Shown: positions 1-6,155, numbered from the stretch's first letter. The stretch is DNA of 7,710 bases from Candidatus Woesearchaeota archaeon (GCA_014729145.1 WJKL01000018.1:1-7710), one strand, 5' to 3'. Notes: generated by a model from the sequence alone, not told the origin. Numbers and translations: made by a program.

Positions 1-1035
1 GACCTTTGGCTCATTATCTACTAAAGCAAGCATATTAACTCCAAAAGTGGTCTTCAATCTGGTATGTTTCATCAATTGATTTAATACAATATCTTCATTA
101 GAATCTTTTTTCAGTGTGATTACAATTCGCATACCTTTCTTGCTGCTTTCATCTCTCAGATCTGAAATGCCGCTTACTTTTCCGTCACTTACAAGATTAG
201 CGATCTCTTCTATCAAGCTTGATTTGTTGACCATATAAGGTATCTCAGTCACGACTATCTTTTTCCTCTTCCCTTCTTCTATCTCTGTTCTTGATTTTAC
301 CAAGACTTTTCCTTTTCCTTTCTTATATGCGTTCTTTATCCCTTCCTTTCCTGTGATTATTCCTGCTGTTGGAAAATCAGGACCTTTGACAAAATCCATC
401 AGCTTTTCTACATTGGCTTCAGGGTTGTCTATCAGATAAGTCACAGCATCAGCTACCTCATTTAAGTTATGCGGAGGGATATTTGTTGCCATCCCAACTG
501 CTATTCCTGCACTCCCATTTATCAAAAGATTGGGAATTTTTGCAGGCAAAAAAACAGGCTCTTTAAGGCTGCCGTCAAAATTAGGTATAAATTTGACTGT
601 CTTCTTGTTTATATCTTTAAGCATCTCTTCGCTTAACTTGCTCAGCTTTGCTTCTGTATATCTCATAGCAGCAGCTGAATCCCCATCAATACTTCCAAAA
701 TTTCCCTGCCCTCTTATGAGTGGCATCCTCATACTGAATTCCTGGGTCATCCTTACCAGAGAATCGTAGACTGCAGTATCTCCATGAGGATGATATTTTC
801 CTAAAACTTCTCCGACTATCCTTGCAGACTTCTTGAAAGGCTTGTTGTGGAACATCCCCATCTTATACATAGCATAAAGAATTCTTCGATGAACAGGCTT
901 TAACCCATCTCTGACATCAGGTAATGCCCTTCCTACAATTACAGACATAGAATAATCTAGATAAGAAGTCTTCATCTCATCTTCAATTACCTGCTGGACA
1001 ATTCTTTCCTTTGACTCTGCTTCAGTTCCTGTCAT
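1..1035 (-). CDS. gyrA: DNA gyrase subunit A, N-terminal part (cut by window edge)
   Basis: The breakage-reunion subunit of a type IIA topoisomerase; with GyrB it introduces negative supercoils using ATP. 345 codons are visible from ATG at 1035, about 40% of a usual GyrA, and the frame stays open to base 1. Clear landmarks are the start SYLDYSMSVIVGRALPDVRDGLKPVHRRILY (residues 24-54), the winged-helix DNA-binding stretch HPHGDTAVYD (82-91) and the catalytic tyrosine in AAAMRYTEAK (Tyr126, equivalent to E. coli Tyr122). The residue matching the quinolone-contact Ser83 of E. coli is Thr87. The beta-pinwheel domain and GyrA-box lie off the window, so a ParC-like paralogue is not formally excluded, but GyrA is the usual archaeal form. 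Archaeal gyrases are generally regarded as acquired from bacteria. No gyrB is visible here. The start has no Shine-Dalgarno site but sits about 40 bp below a good TATA box. Confidence 0.95.
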   Translation of the reverse strand, partial: MTGTEAESKERIVQQVIEDEMKTSYLDYSMSVIVGRALPDVRDGLKPVHRRILYAMYKMGMFHNKPFKKSARIVGEVLGKYHPHGDTAVYDSLVRMTQEFSMRMPLIRGQGNFGSIDGDSAAAMRYTEAKLSKLSEEMLKDINKKTVKFIPNFDGSLKEPVFLPAKIPNLLINGSAGIAVGMATNIPPHNLNEVADAVTYLIDNPEANVEKLMDFVKGPDFPTAGIITGKEGIKNAYKKGKGKVLVKSRTEIEEGKRKKIVVTEIPYMVNKSSLIEEIANLVSDGKVSGISDLRDESSKKGMRIVITLKKDSNEDIVLNQLMKHTRLKTTFGVNMLALVDNEPKV

Positions 1036-1071
1036 TTTGACGAGAAATTCTAATTCAAATAAAACTCTAAT

Positions 1072-1083
1072 CCTTTATAAAGG
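1072..1083 (-). promoter_or_regulatory. TATA box of gyrA
   Basis: The sequence CCTTTATAAAGG is a perfect 12-bp palindrome containing the archaeal TATA core TTTATAAA. It is centred about 42 bp above the gyrA ATG, which predicts a leader of roughly 15 nt. Because it is palindromic it could also recruit TBP for plus-strand transcription, although no plus-strand gene starts nearby. Confidence 0.6.
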
Positions 1084-1097
1084 TTTGGGTTGGAAAC

Positions 1098-1131
1098 AGC
1101 CTTCTCAGGCTCTCTATTGCTTGAATTCAAG
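1098..1131. repeat. Two short inverted repeats between the zinc-ribbon gene and gyrA
   Basis: Two small dyads lie in the gap below the stop of the zinc-ribbon gene and above the gyrA promoter. AGCCT (1098-1102) and AGGCT (1107-1111) form a 5-bp stem with a TCTC loop, and CTTGAATTCAAG (1120-1131) is a perfect palindrome. They could form 3' ends for the zinc-ribbon transcript or be protein-binding sites for gyrA control. No T-run follows on the minus strand, so a simple terminator is not well supported. Confidence 0.3.
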
Positions 1132-1134
1132 AAT

Positions 1135-1287
1135 TTAGTTATCTTTGATTGATTTCAAAATATTCCCTTTTATCTTAAAACTTCTGCCGCAGTAAACACA
1201 TCTTTTTCTTTTATCTTTCAATCCATATCCTTTCATCTTTTGGTACTTCATGTTCTGCTTGCAGTGAGGGCATTTGACTAAAAACAT
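1135..1287 (-). CDS. 50-residue zinc-ribbon protein
   Basis: A short gene on the minus strand: ATG at 1287, TAA at 1135-1137, 50 codons. The product begins MFLVKCPHCKQNMKYQ and holds two CxxC knuckles, C6-P-H-C9 and C30-V-Y-C33, separated by 20 residues. This is a classic four-cysteine zinc ribbon. The rest is very basic (many Lys and Arg, ending KSIKDN), which suggests nucleic-acid binding, for example as a transcription-factor-like or ribosome-associated small protein. No specific family is recognised. The start is supported by a TATA-like element centred 26 bp upstream (1309-1318), which would make the message leaderless. It is divergent from the VanZ-like gene and lies 99 bp upstream of gyrA on the same strand, with its own promoter. 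Being short and on the opposite strand to a spurious N-terminal extension of the VanZ-like frame, it is easily missed. Confidence 0.75.
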   Translation of the reverse strand: MFLVKCPHCKQNMKYQKMKGYGLKDKRKRCVYCGRSFKIKGNILKSIKDN

Positions 1288-1308
1288 ATTTAGATTCAAA
1301 TCTTCAGA

Positions 1309-1318
1309 TATACTTAAA
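1309..1318 (-). promoter_or_regulatory. TATA box of the zinc-ribbon gene
   Basis: On the minus strand this reads TTTAAGTATA, preceded by an A-rich stretch that could serve as a BRE. Its centre is about 26 bp from the ATG at 1287, so transcription would start at or next to the start codon. Confidence 0.45.
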
Positions 1319-1334
1319 TTTTTCTATAGCAAAA

Positions 1335-1343
1335 TTTATATAA
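1335..1343 (+). promoter_or_regulatory. TATA box of the VanZ-like gene
   Basis: TTTATATAA centred about 25 bp above the ATG at 1364 matches archaeal TATA spacing for a leaderless message. It lies inside what would be coding sequence if the gene began at 1274, and this argues for the 1364 start. Confidence 0.55.
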
Positions 1344-1363
1344 TTATAAAAAAGAAAATCGGC

Positions 1364-1810
1364 ATGAAAAAAGCTCCAGATAGAAAAAATAAGATTCTTT
1401 TTCTAAAATACTTTTTAAAAAAGACCAGCTGGATTATTGCTGTAATATTGACTCTTATAATATTTTATTTTTCTACAAGAGCTTGGCAAAACCCTATTAT
1501 GAAAGAGATCAAAAGAAATGCTTTCTTTGGTGTAGATTATCTTCACATAGTTGAATTTTTCATTGCCGGATTGTTCATAATATTTGCATTCTTTTTTTAT
1601 CCTCCAACAAAAAAATCATACATTATATACTCTATAGCATCTGTAATCTTCATTGCGATTGCTGATGAGATATTTATTCAATCTCTCATCCCTACAAGAA
1701 CACCCGACATCAATGACCTGATAAAAGACTTGATAGGATTTGTACTTGCCTTATTTTGTTTCCTCGTGGTCAAAGAAGCATACTATAATAAGTTTGTTCA
1801 GTTAGAATAA
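1364..1810 (+). CDS. VanZ-like membrane protein
   Basis: A 148-residue integral membrane protein. Hydrophobic segments lie at about residues 22-38, 62-79, 86-104 and 118-137, giving four membrane helices. The family signature is visible: an HIVEF motif at 61-65 (His61, Glu64) and, after helix three, ADEIFIQSLIPTRTPDINDL (100-119), with Asp101, Glu102, Gln106, Arg112, Asp115 and Asp118 followed by a Gly-containing helix. This matches the VanZ-like pattern D-E-x-x-Q-x-(5)-R-x-x-D-x-x-D. VanZ itself gives low-level teicoplanin resistance in enterococci; the role of archaeal homologues is unknown, and resistance should not be assumed. The frame extends upstream to 1274, but the ATG at 1364 is preferred because of the TATA box at 1335-1343 and because the longer form would overlap the divergent zinc-ribbon gene. 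Its last 13 bp overlap the end of the convergent scpB gene. Confidence 0.75.
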   Translation: MKKAPDRKNKILFLKYFLKKTSWIIAVILTLIIFYFSTRAWQNPIMKEIKRNAFFGVDYLHIVEFFIAGLFIIFAFFFYPPTKKSYIIYSIASVIFIAIADEIFIQSLIPTRTPDINDLIKDLIGFVLALFCFLVVKEAYYNKFVQLE

Positions 1811-2628
1811 GATTCTTTTTCTTCCTCTTTTTCAATATCTTCGATATCTTTCTCTATATCTTCTAGTTCATTGTCTTCTTCTTTTTGTATTTCATCAATT
1901 TCTTTCTTTAGTTGTACTGGGTCTGGTACAGGTGGTTTTTTAGGGCACGGTTTGTCTTCGTTATTTTCTCCCTCTAGTTGGGTTGGGTCTGGTACAGGTG
2001 GTTTGTGAGGGTCTGGACTTTCTTTTTCTTTCTCCTTTTTTTCTTTCTTTTTTCTTTCTGCTTCTTCTATCTTCTTTTCAGCTTCAACAATCTCTTTTTC
2101 GGTTTCTTCCAGCTTATTCTGCTCTTTCTCAGACATCACATTCTTGAACACTTCTTTTGCATCCTGTTTAGAAGGCAGATCAAAATAATTAAAAAATTTC
2201 TGTGTCAAGGTTATCTTATTTGTCCTGCCATATTTTGTCCTGGAAATAAAACCCATCTCTTCCAATTCTTTCAGATGGCCGTAAGCTTTATTGTGCCTTA
2301 TCTTGATCACATCTGCCTGTAGTATTGGATATTTCCACGCAACAACAGCAAGTGTTTCCATCAAAGGTTTGTCAAGTTCTGTTTGGTTTACTACTTTTCT
2401 GACCATGGGCAGATAATGATCTTTTACTGTAAGTTTCCAGTTGCCTTCTCCTTCATCATGAAGAACCATAGAGCTTCCCTTTGCCTCATATTCATTCTTC
2501 AGCTCATTCAGGGAGTCATTTATCTTAGAAGTATTTCTTATTCCTGTAATCTTAGATATTTCATCTATGTGTATTCTTTTTCCTACTGTAAAAAGCAAAG
2601 CTTCAATCTTATTCTTTTCGTTTGTCAT
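1798..2628 (-). CDS. scpB: ScpB-family chromosome segregation/condensation protein with long acidic tail
   Basis: ScpB is a dimeric winged-helix protein that binds the kleisin ScpA and helps the SMC complex organise chromosomes. Residues 4-150 carry the two winged-helix domains typical of the family: IEALLFTVGKRIHIDEISKI (8-27) opens the first, and the diagnostic stretch ETLAVVAWKYPILQADVIKI (91-110) with RHNKAYGHLKELEEMGFI (111-128) forms the second. The wing ends near FNYFDLP (146-152). Bacterial ScpB is usually under about 200 residues; here 276 residues include a tail from about 155. It is a Lys/Glu-rich helical stretch (165-204), two copies of a PPVPDP-x-QL motif 22 residues apart (210 and 232), then an acidic end. 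The ATG at 2628 overlaps the upstream gene by 20 bp without a good Shine-Dalgarno site, implying coupled translation. No scpA or smc is in the window. Confidence 0.88.
   Translation of the reverse strand: MTNEKNKIEALLFTVGKRIHIDEISKITGIRNTSKINDSLNELKNEYEAKGSSMVLHDEGEGNWKLTVKDHYLPMVRKVVNQTELDKPLMETLAVVAWKYPILQADVIKIRHNKAYGHLKELEEMGFISRTKYGRTNKITLTQKFFNYFDLPSKQDAKEVFKNVMSEKEQNKLEETEKEIVEAEKKIEEAERKKKEKKEKEKESPDPHKPPVPDPTQLEGENNEDKPCPKKPPVPDPVQLKKEIDEIQKEEDNELEDIEKDIEDIEKEEEKESYSN
1918..1938. repeat. 21-bp direct repeat, copy 1, inside the scpB tail
   Basis: This is identical base for base to 1984-2004, at a period of 66 bp (22 codons). It encodes the second PPVPDP motif of the ScpB tail. Identity at every codon position, rather than only at the protein level, points to a recent in-frame duplication. 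Confidence 0.8.
1984..2004. repeat. 21-bp direct repeat, copy 2, inside the scpB tail
   Basis: The partner of 1918-1938; it encodes the first PPVPDP motif of the tail. A TAGTTG hexamer also recurs at the same offset before each copy (1909 and 1975), so the duplicated unit is probably longer and partly diverged. Confidence 0.8.
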
Positions 2629-3226
2629 TTTTTATCCAAACATAAGAATCCTCTTCTTTTTTGATATATCCTTTATCAATAAGTTGTTTTAAGAATTTCT
2701 CCATATCCTTTTCAGACATACCTGTATATCTTGACAAAATCTCAAGTTTTTTGGCTCCTCCTTTAAGCAGCAATGCTACAAGATTGACTGCTAAAGAAAA
2801 TTCATTCTTTTTCAAAAGCCTATTCTCAGCATTTAGTTGCTTAACTGTCATATCTAATTTATGCAGCTTTCCCTGCAGATCATTCATTATAGTTGTAATA
2901 TCATTACTTTTCATCTTAAATTCTTCTGGAGCGATGATTTCGATAGAGCTTGGCATATAATCAAAACAAAAACCTACAAGTGTAGGGATATTTTTAGCTA
3001 ATAGTTCAATTTCAACAAATACTGCAAACATCCCATTTTCACTTCCCTCTACTTTCTTAGCTTCATTAAAATTCTCATTCAATATATCTAGATTATTGTT
3101 GCCCTTCATATTTTCAACGTATTTTTTAAGGGTCTTTTCTATGTGTTCCTTTGGCTTCCCCATAAGCTCAACTATTACTCTGCTATGTATATATCCTTTT
3201 TCCAGTTTTTCTTTTACATCTGCCAT
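2609..3226 (-). CDS. Uncharacterised protein with C-terminal winged helix, coupled to scpB
   Basis: A 205-residue protein not assigned to a named family. Residues 10-102 read as an alternating strand/helix domain: YIHSRVIVELMGKPKEHIEK, then a helix, then FAVFVEIELLAKNIPTLVGF (68-87) and SSIEIIAPEEF (93-103). This pattern fits a ferredoxin-like alpha/beta fold, by inference only. Residues 104-142 form a probable coiled coil (DLQGKLHKLDMTVKQLNAEN). Residues 145-200 look like a winged helix: KLEILSRYTGMSEKDMEKFL as helix-turn-helix, then KGYIKKEEDSYVWI as the wing. There is no signal peptide. The ATG at 3226 sits about 26 bp below a TATA box, so the transcript should be leaderless. The gene is first in a two-gene operon and its end overlaps scpB by 20 bp. 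A coiled coil plus winged helix next to ScpB makes an SMC-complex partner or DNA-binding regulator plausible, but it does not look like ScpA. Confidence 0.8.
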   Translation of the reverse strand: MADVKEKLEKGYIHSRVIVELMGKPKEHIEKTLKKYVENMKGNNNLDILNENFNEAKKVEGSENGMFAVFVEIELLAKNIPTLVGFCFDYMPSSIEIIAPEEFKMKSNDITTIMNDLQGKLHKLDMTVKQLNAENRLLKKNEFSLAVNLVALLLKGGAKKLEILSRYTGMSEKDMEKFLKQLIDKGYIKKEEDSYVWIKNDKRKE

Positions 3227-3246
3227 GTTTAAAATAATACAAGAAC

Positions 3247-3257
3247 CATTTAAAAAG
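3247..3257 (-). promoter_or_regulatory. TATA box of the winged-helix/scpB operon
   Basis: On the minus strand this reads CTTTTTAAATG, centred about 26 bp above the ATG at 3226, so the message is predicted to be leaderless. It overlaps the last codons and stop of the lamin-tail gene (stop at 3250-3252), so the promoter is embedded in the end of the preceding gene. Confidence 0.55.
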
Positions 3258-5133
3258 TTTTTGTAGATAAGAGTATAATCAAAGCAAGCCCTAGTGCTGA
3301 GATAAAAAATTTGGGGACTAATTTGTTTGCTTTGAATGATGTTGATTCATACACAAATGCCTCCCTCCATTTGACTAAGTTTGATTTTTTCTCAAAATTT
3401 GCTTCTCCTTCTAAGAAAGTACTTTCTACTTCGAAAACTTCCTCTACCACCCTTATTTTTTCAGTTATCTCTTTCAGTGTCTTTTGATTATTCTTCCTTA
3501 TTTTCACCTTAAGATTATAATCTCCCTGCTCTGCTTCTGTAATCTTACTGCTAAGCTCAATGGTTTCAGAACTTTTTTTATCCAATATGATCTCTTTTTT
3601 GTTTTCCTCTCTTTCTCCGCTGTAACATTTAGGTCCTCTGTAAACATAACTCCATATCTCAATATCATAATCTTCATCATCATTATTTTCGAGACTGACC
3701 TTAACATCAAACTCTTCCATATTTTTAACTTCATCTGGCTTAGAAACAATTTCATATTCAAATTTCTTTGAAAAACTGCTGATTTTCTCTACCTCAATTT
3801 CCTCGCATAAAGAATCAGTAATCTCTTCAATTTCTAATGAAAATGAATCCTCTGCAGTGTCTTCGCTTGTCCAGCCTACAAAGATCTCATAGTCCCCAAA
3901 ATCATATTTTTCATTGCAGTTAGGATAAATCTGGACAGGAACAGCTGCTGACAAATTTGTGTATTTTGTAGATATGGTAATCTTAGATTCTTTGCTTATC
4001 TTCTCGTCCCCATCAGCTATCCAAAAGCTTAATACACTCTTTGTCTCATCGCCTTTGTATAGGCTTGCTTTGACCCTTATTGTCTGTCCAAATTTGGCTT
4101 TATCATCTGAACCCAGATCATAAACTTTCTCTATCTTAAATTTAGATTCCTTTACTTCAGAATAATCTTTATTCTCTTCTTCAGGAGTGGGCATAGTTCT
4201 TTGCCAAATCTCATTAACTTTTGCCCATGAACTTCCTTCATCAGATCCTTCATAACTTATCTCATCTACCAGACAAGAGTCCTTGTCATAAAATTTTAAT
4301 TCCTCTACATCTTCATTGTTCAAAAAACCTGAAAACCCGTTTGTATACACAATCAAAAATCCATTGGGTTCTATAGTTGTAGTGCCTGTTACGGTAGTAT
4401 CTGTGATATATATCCTATGCCCCTGTAAATCTTCCAAAAAAGAGTTTTGAAGATTGATATTGCTGTCTCCGGAATTATAAAGTTCGATCCATTCTCCCTG
4501 AGGCATTGGAGCATTATCATCTCCATGTGGGTCCGGCAAAAACTCGCTGATTCTTATAACACTGTAATCAACCTCATCTGTACCATAAATACTGTTCTGC
4601 ATACCAGGCGTCCCCCCATCAATAAAGCTTGCTCCCCAATTATTCCAGATATTGTCTTCAGAAAAAGATATCTTTTCTAATGAATAATTATTTCCATCTC
4701 CTCCCCAGTTAGAACTGTAATCCAGCCTATCAACATATTCCCCGTTCGTAATAATTATACTGTCTGCTGAATTTTTTAAAGAAAGAGAAACATCATATGC
4801 GCTAAAATTTCCATCAGAAAAGTTCCATATATTGTCATTATTCCCCCAGCACATTTCAAAACTTTCATTATCTTTATCGTCCCCGTCTATTAATTCATCA
4901 GCCAAGATTATATATTCATTGCCTTGGATAAGAATCCCATTTAACTGCTCATTATTTAATGTCCACCCGGTTAAATTTACTGCTTCATCTCCTGAATTAT
5001 AAAGTTCAATCCACTCACAATCATAATCATCACACTGTCCTGGATTGTACATCACCTCATTTATGATCACATCAGCAACAGCCATGTCTATAAAACAGAA
5101 TACAACAAAACATAAAAATAAAAATTTATTCAT
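3250..5133 (-). CDS. Secreted, C-terminally anchored protein with two lamin-tail domains
   Basis: A 627-residue surface protein. The first 20 residues are a signal peptide: MNK, a hydrophobic core rich in Phe/Leu/Val/Cys, then a small-residue cleavage site near AVA-D. Two lamin-tail domains (LTD, an immunoglobulin-like beta sandwich common in secreted prokaryotic proteins) follow. LTD1 spans about 21-180 and opens with VIINEVMYNPGQ, has WIELYNSGDEAVNLTGWTL at 41-59 and ends near GGTPGMQNS. LTD2 spans about 192-318, with IRISEFLPDP, EWIELYNSGDSNINLQN and a closing TMPTPEEE. Residues 330-570 look like beta-rich stalk domains with charged spacers. A membrane helix at about 606-623 ends four residues before the C-terminus, giving an outward-facing, type I topology. 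Several N-x-S/T sites could be glycosylated. LTDs are often found in binding or nuclease-associated proteins, but no catalytic domain is visible. It probably has its own promoter. Confidence 0.85.
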   Translation of the reverse strand: MNKFLFLCFVVFCFIDMAVADVIINEVMYNPGQCDDYDCEWIELYNSGDEAVNLTGWTLNNEQLNGILIQGNEYIILADELIDGDDKDNESFEMCWGNNDNIWNFSDGNFSAYDVSLSLKNSADSIIITNGEYVDRLDYSSNWGGDGNNYSLEKISFSEDNIWNNWGASFIDGGTPGMQNSIYGTDEVDYSVIRISEFLPDPHGDDNAPMPQGEWIELYNSGDSNINLQNSFLEDLQGHRIYITDTTVTGTTTIEPNGFLIVYTNGFSGFLNNEDVEELKFYDKDSCLVDEISYEGSDEGSSWAKVNEIWQRTMPTPEEENKDYSEVKESKFKIEKVYDLGSDDKAKFGQTIRVKASLYKGDETKSVLSFWIADGDEKISKESKITISTKYTNLSAAVPVQIYPNCNEKYDFGDYEIFVGWTSEDTAEDSFSLEIEEITDSLCEEIEVEKISSFSKKFEYEIVSKPDEVKNMEEFDVKVSLENNDDEDYDIEIWSYVYRGPKCYSGEREENKKEIILDKKSSETIELSSKITEAEQGDYNLKVKIRKNNQKTLKEITEKIRVVEEVFEVESTFLEGEANFEKKSNLVKWREAFVYESTSFKANKLVPKFFISALGLALIILLSTKTF

Positions 5134-5162
5134 CAGCAGCCCCCTATCACTCCCAGATAATC

Positions 5163-5190
5163 AATATAAATATGTAGTATTTTTAAATAT
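5163..5190 (-). promoter_or_regulatory. Promoter region of the lamin-tail gene (two candidate TATA boxes)
   Basis: On the minus strand AATATTTAAAAAT (about 5179-5191) and CATATTTATATT (5163-5174) both resemble TATA boxes. The distal one overlaps the stop of the radical SAM gene and would give a leader of about 24 nt containing G-rich, Shine-Dalgarno-like tracts (GGGAGTGAT, then GGGGG six bases before the ATG). The proximal one would give a leader of about 9 nt. The sequence does not decide between them. Confidence 0.45.
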
Positions 5191-6049
5191 TTCCCAGATG
5201 AATGTTTTTTAATCCTGCTTTTTCAGCAACTTCTTTGGCTTTAAATAAAGTCTCTTTTCTCGTTGGACCAATATCTTTCATAATATAATCAGGAAAGAAC
5301 CTTGAGAAATGCAAAGGAACTTCTTCTCCCAATTCTTTTTTAATCCACCTGCACATTTCTTTAATTTCTTCCATATCATCATTCAATCCAGGGATTATCA
5401 AATTAGTTATTTCGATCCATACTTTTTCTTTCTTTAATATCTTCAAGGTCTCAAGCACAGGTTTGATCCATGCTCCAGTATATTTCCTGTAAAAATCATC
5501 AGAAAAAGATTTTAAGTCTATGCTTGCTGCATCCATATATTTACACCACTTCTTAAGCGGTTCATGGTTGATAAATCCATTAGACACCATCACATTCTTT
5601 AATCCTTTTTTCTTCGCAAGCTTTGCTGTGTCTAAAACATATTCATAAAAAATAGACGGTTCTGTGTAAGTATATGATATACTTTTACATCCTTCAGCTT
5701 TGGCTGTTTCAACTGCTTTATTGGTACTTAGTTCAATCAAAGGCAGATCTTCAGGCATTGCCTGGGAAATCTTCCAATTCTGGCAAAATTTGCATCTCAA
5801 GTTGCAGCCAGCTGTTCCGATAGAAAATGTTTTTGTTCTAGGCAAAAAATGATATAATGGCTTTTTTTCGATAGGATCTATATTTACAGAGCAGGGAGCA
5901 GCATAAACTAGTGAATATAATTTTCCATCTTGATTTTCTCTGGCTCTGCAGAATCCCCTTTTACCATTTTCTATTATGCAGTTTCTGGGACATATCCTGC
6001 ATCTTGTTTTTTTTCTTTCCAGCACCTCATAATATAAAGCTTCTTTCAT
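5183..6049 (-). CDS. amrS: AmrS-type radical SAM enzyme (AmmeMemoRadiSam system)
   Basis: A 288-residue radical SAM protein of the AmrS/PflA-like family. Numbered from ATG at 6049, an N-terminal cysteine cluster C17-x2-C20-x3-C24-x9-C34 (RCRICPRNC and GFCRAREN) is typical of AmrS. It is followed by AAPCSVNIDPIEKKPLYHFLP (51-71), a family hallmark, and the radical SAM motif GCNLRCKFC with cysteines 82, 86 and 89 that ligate the 4Fe-4S cluster. SYTYTEPSIFYEY and ITNLIIPGLNDD are also conserved. AmrS is grouped with AMMECR1 and Memo proteins in the AmmeMemoRadiSam system, whose chemistry is poorly defined; neither partner is in this window. Many members continue past the GL-K-x-x-x-LGN motif into a short cysteine-containing tail, but here the protein stops at HLGNI. 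The upstream TTG at 6070 is less likely than this ATG, which lies just below a TATA-like element. Confidence 0.88.
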   Translation of the reverse strand: MKEALYYEVLERKKTRCRICPRNCIIENGKRGFCRARENQDGKLYSLVYAAPCSVNIDPIEKKPLYHFLPRTKTFSIGTAGCNLRCKFCQNWKISQAMPEDLPLIELSTNKAVETAKAEGCKSISYTYTEPSIFYEYVLDTAKLAKKKGLKNVMVSNGFINHEPLKKWCKYMDAASIDLKSFSDDFYRKYTGAWIKPVLETLKILKKEKVWIEITNLIIPGLNDDMEEIKEMCRWIKKELGEEVPLHFSRFFPDYIMKDIGPTRKETLFKAKEVAEKAGLKNIHLGNI

Positions 6050-6071
6050 ATCATAGATCAAAAGATACAAA

Positions 6072-6083
6072 AATAAAAATATT
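6072..6083 (-). promoter_or_regulatory. TATA-like element of amrS
   Basis: On the minus strand this reads AATATTTTTATT, centred about 28 bp above the ATG at 6049, giving a nearly leaderless transcript. The surrounding sequence is very AT-rich, so the exact box is uncertain. Confidence 0.4.
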
Positions 6084-6121
6084 TTCCTATTTTTGTCACT
6101 ATTTGATAATACTAATAAAAG

Positions 6122-6129
6122 TTTAAATA
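6122..6129 (+). promoter_or_regulatory. TATA box of the three-gene coiled-coil operon
   Basis: TTTAAATA, preceded by an A-rich BRE-like stretch, is a consensus archaeal TATA box. It predicts a transcription start near 6150 and a leader of about 22 nt, just long enough to carry the strong Shine-Dalgarno site at 6156-6164. It is divergent from amrS. Confidence 0.55.
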
Positions 6130-6155
6130 AAGTGTAACTTCTTAAAGTATTTATT

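Noticed and set aside
530..769. Plus-strand 79-codon frame opposite gyrA
   Set aside because: It lies wholly within conserved GyrA coding sequence on the other strand, including the active-site tyrosine region.
1274..1363. Longer N-terminus for the VanZ-like protein
   Set aside because: It would overlap the divergent zinc-ribbon gene and contain the TATA box at 1335-1343. The added 30 residues are not typical of the family.
1978..2664. Plus-strand frames opposite scpB (1978-2322 and 2383-2664)
   Set aside because: Their Phe/Leu-rich products are the complement of the Glu/Lys-rich ScpB codons, and they have no promoter or ribosome site.
3484..4680. Frames overlapping the lamin-tail gene (3484-3771 plus, 3504-3761 minus, 4447-4680 plus)
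   Set aside because: All are contained in a long, well-supported gene and show no domain or start signal.
6050..6070. Upstream TTG start for amrS at 6070
   Set aside because: ATG at 6049 fits the family start and the promoter spacing better; the TTG start would lie almost on the TATA-like element.
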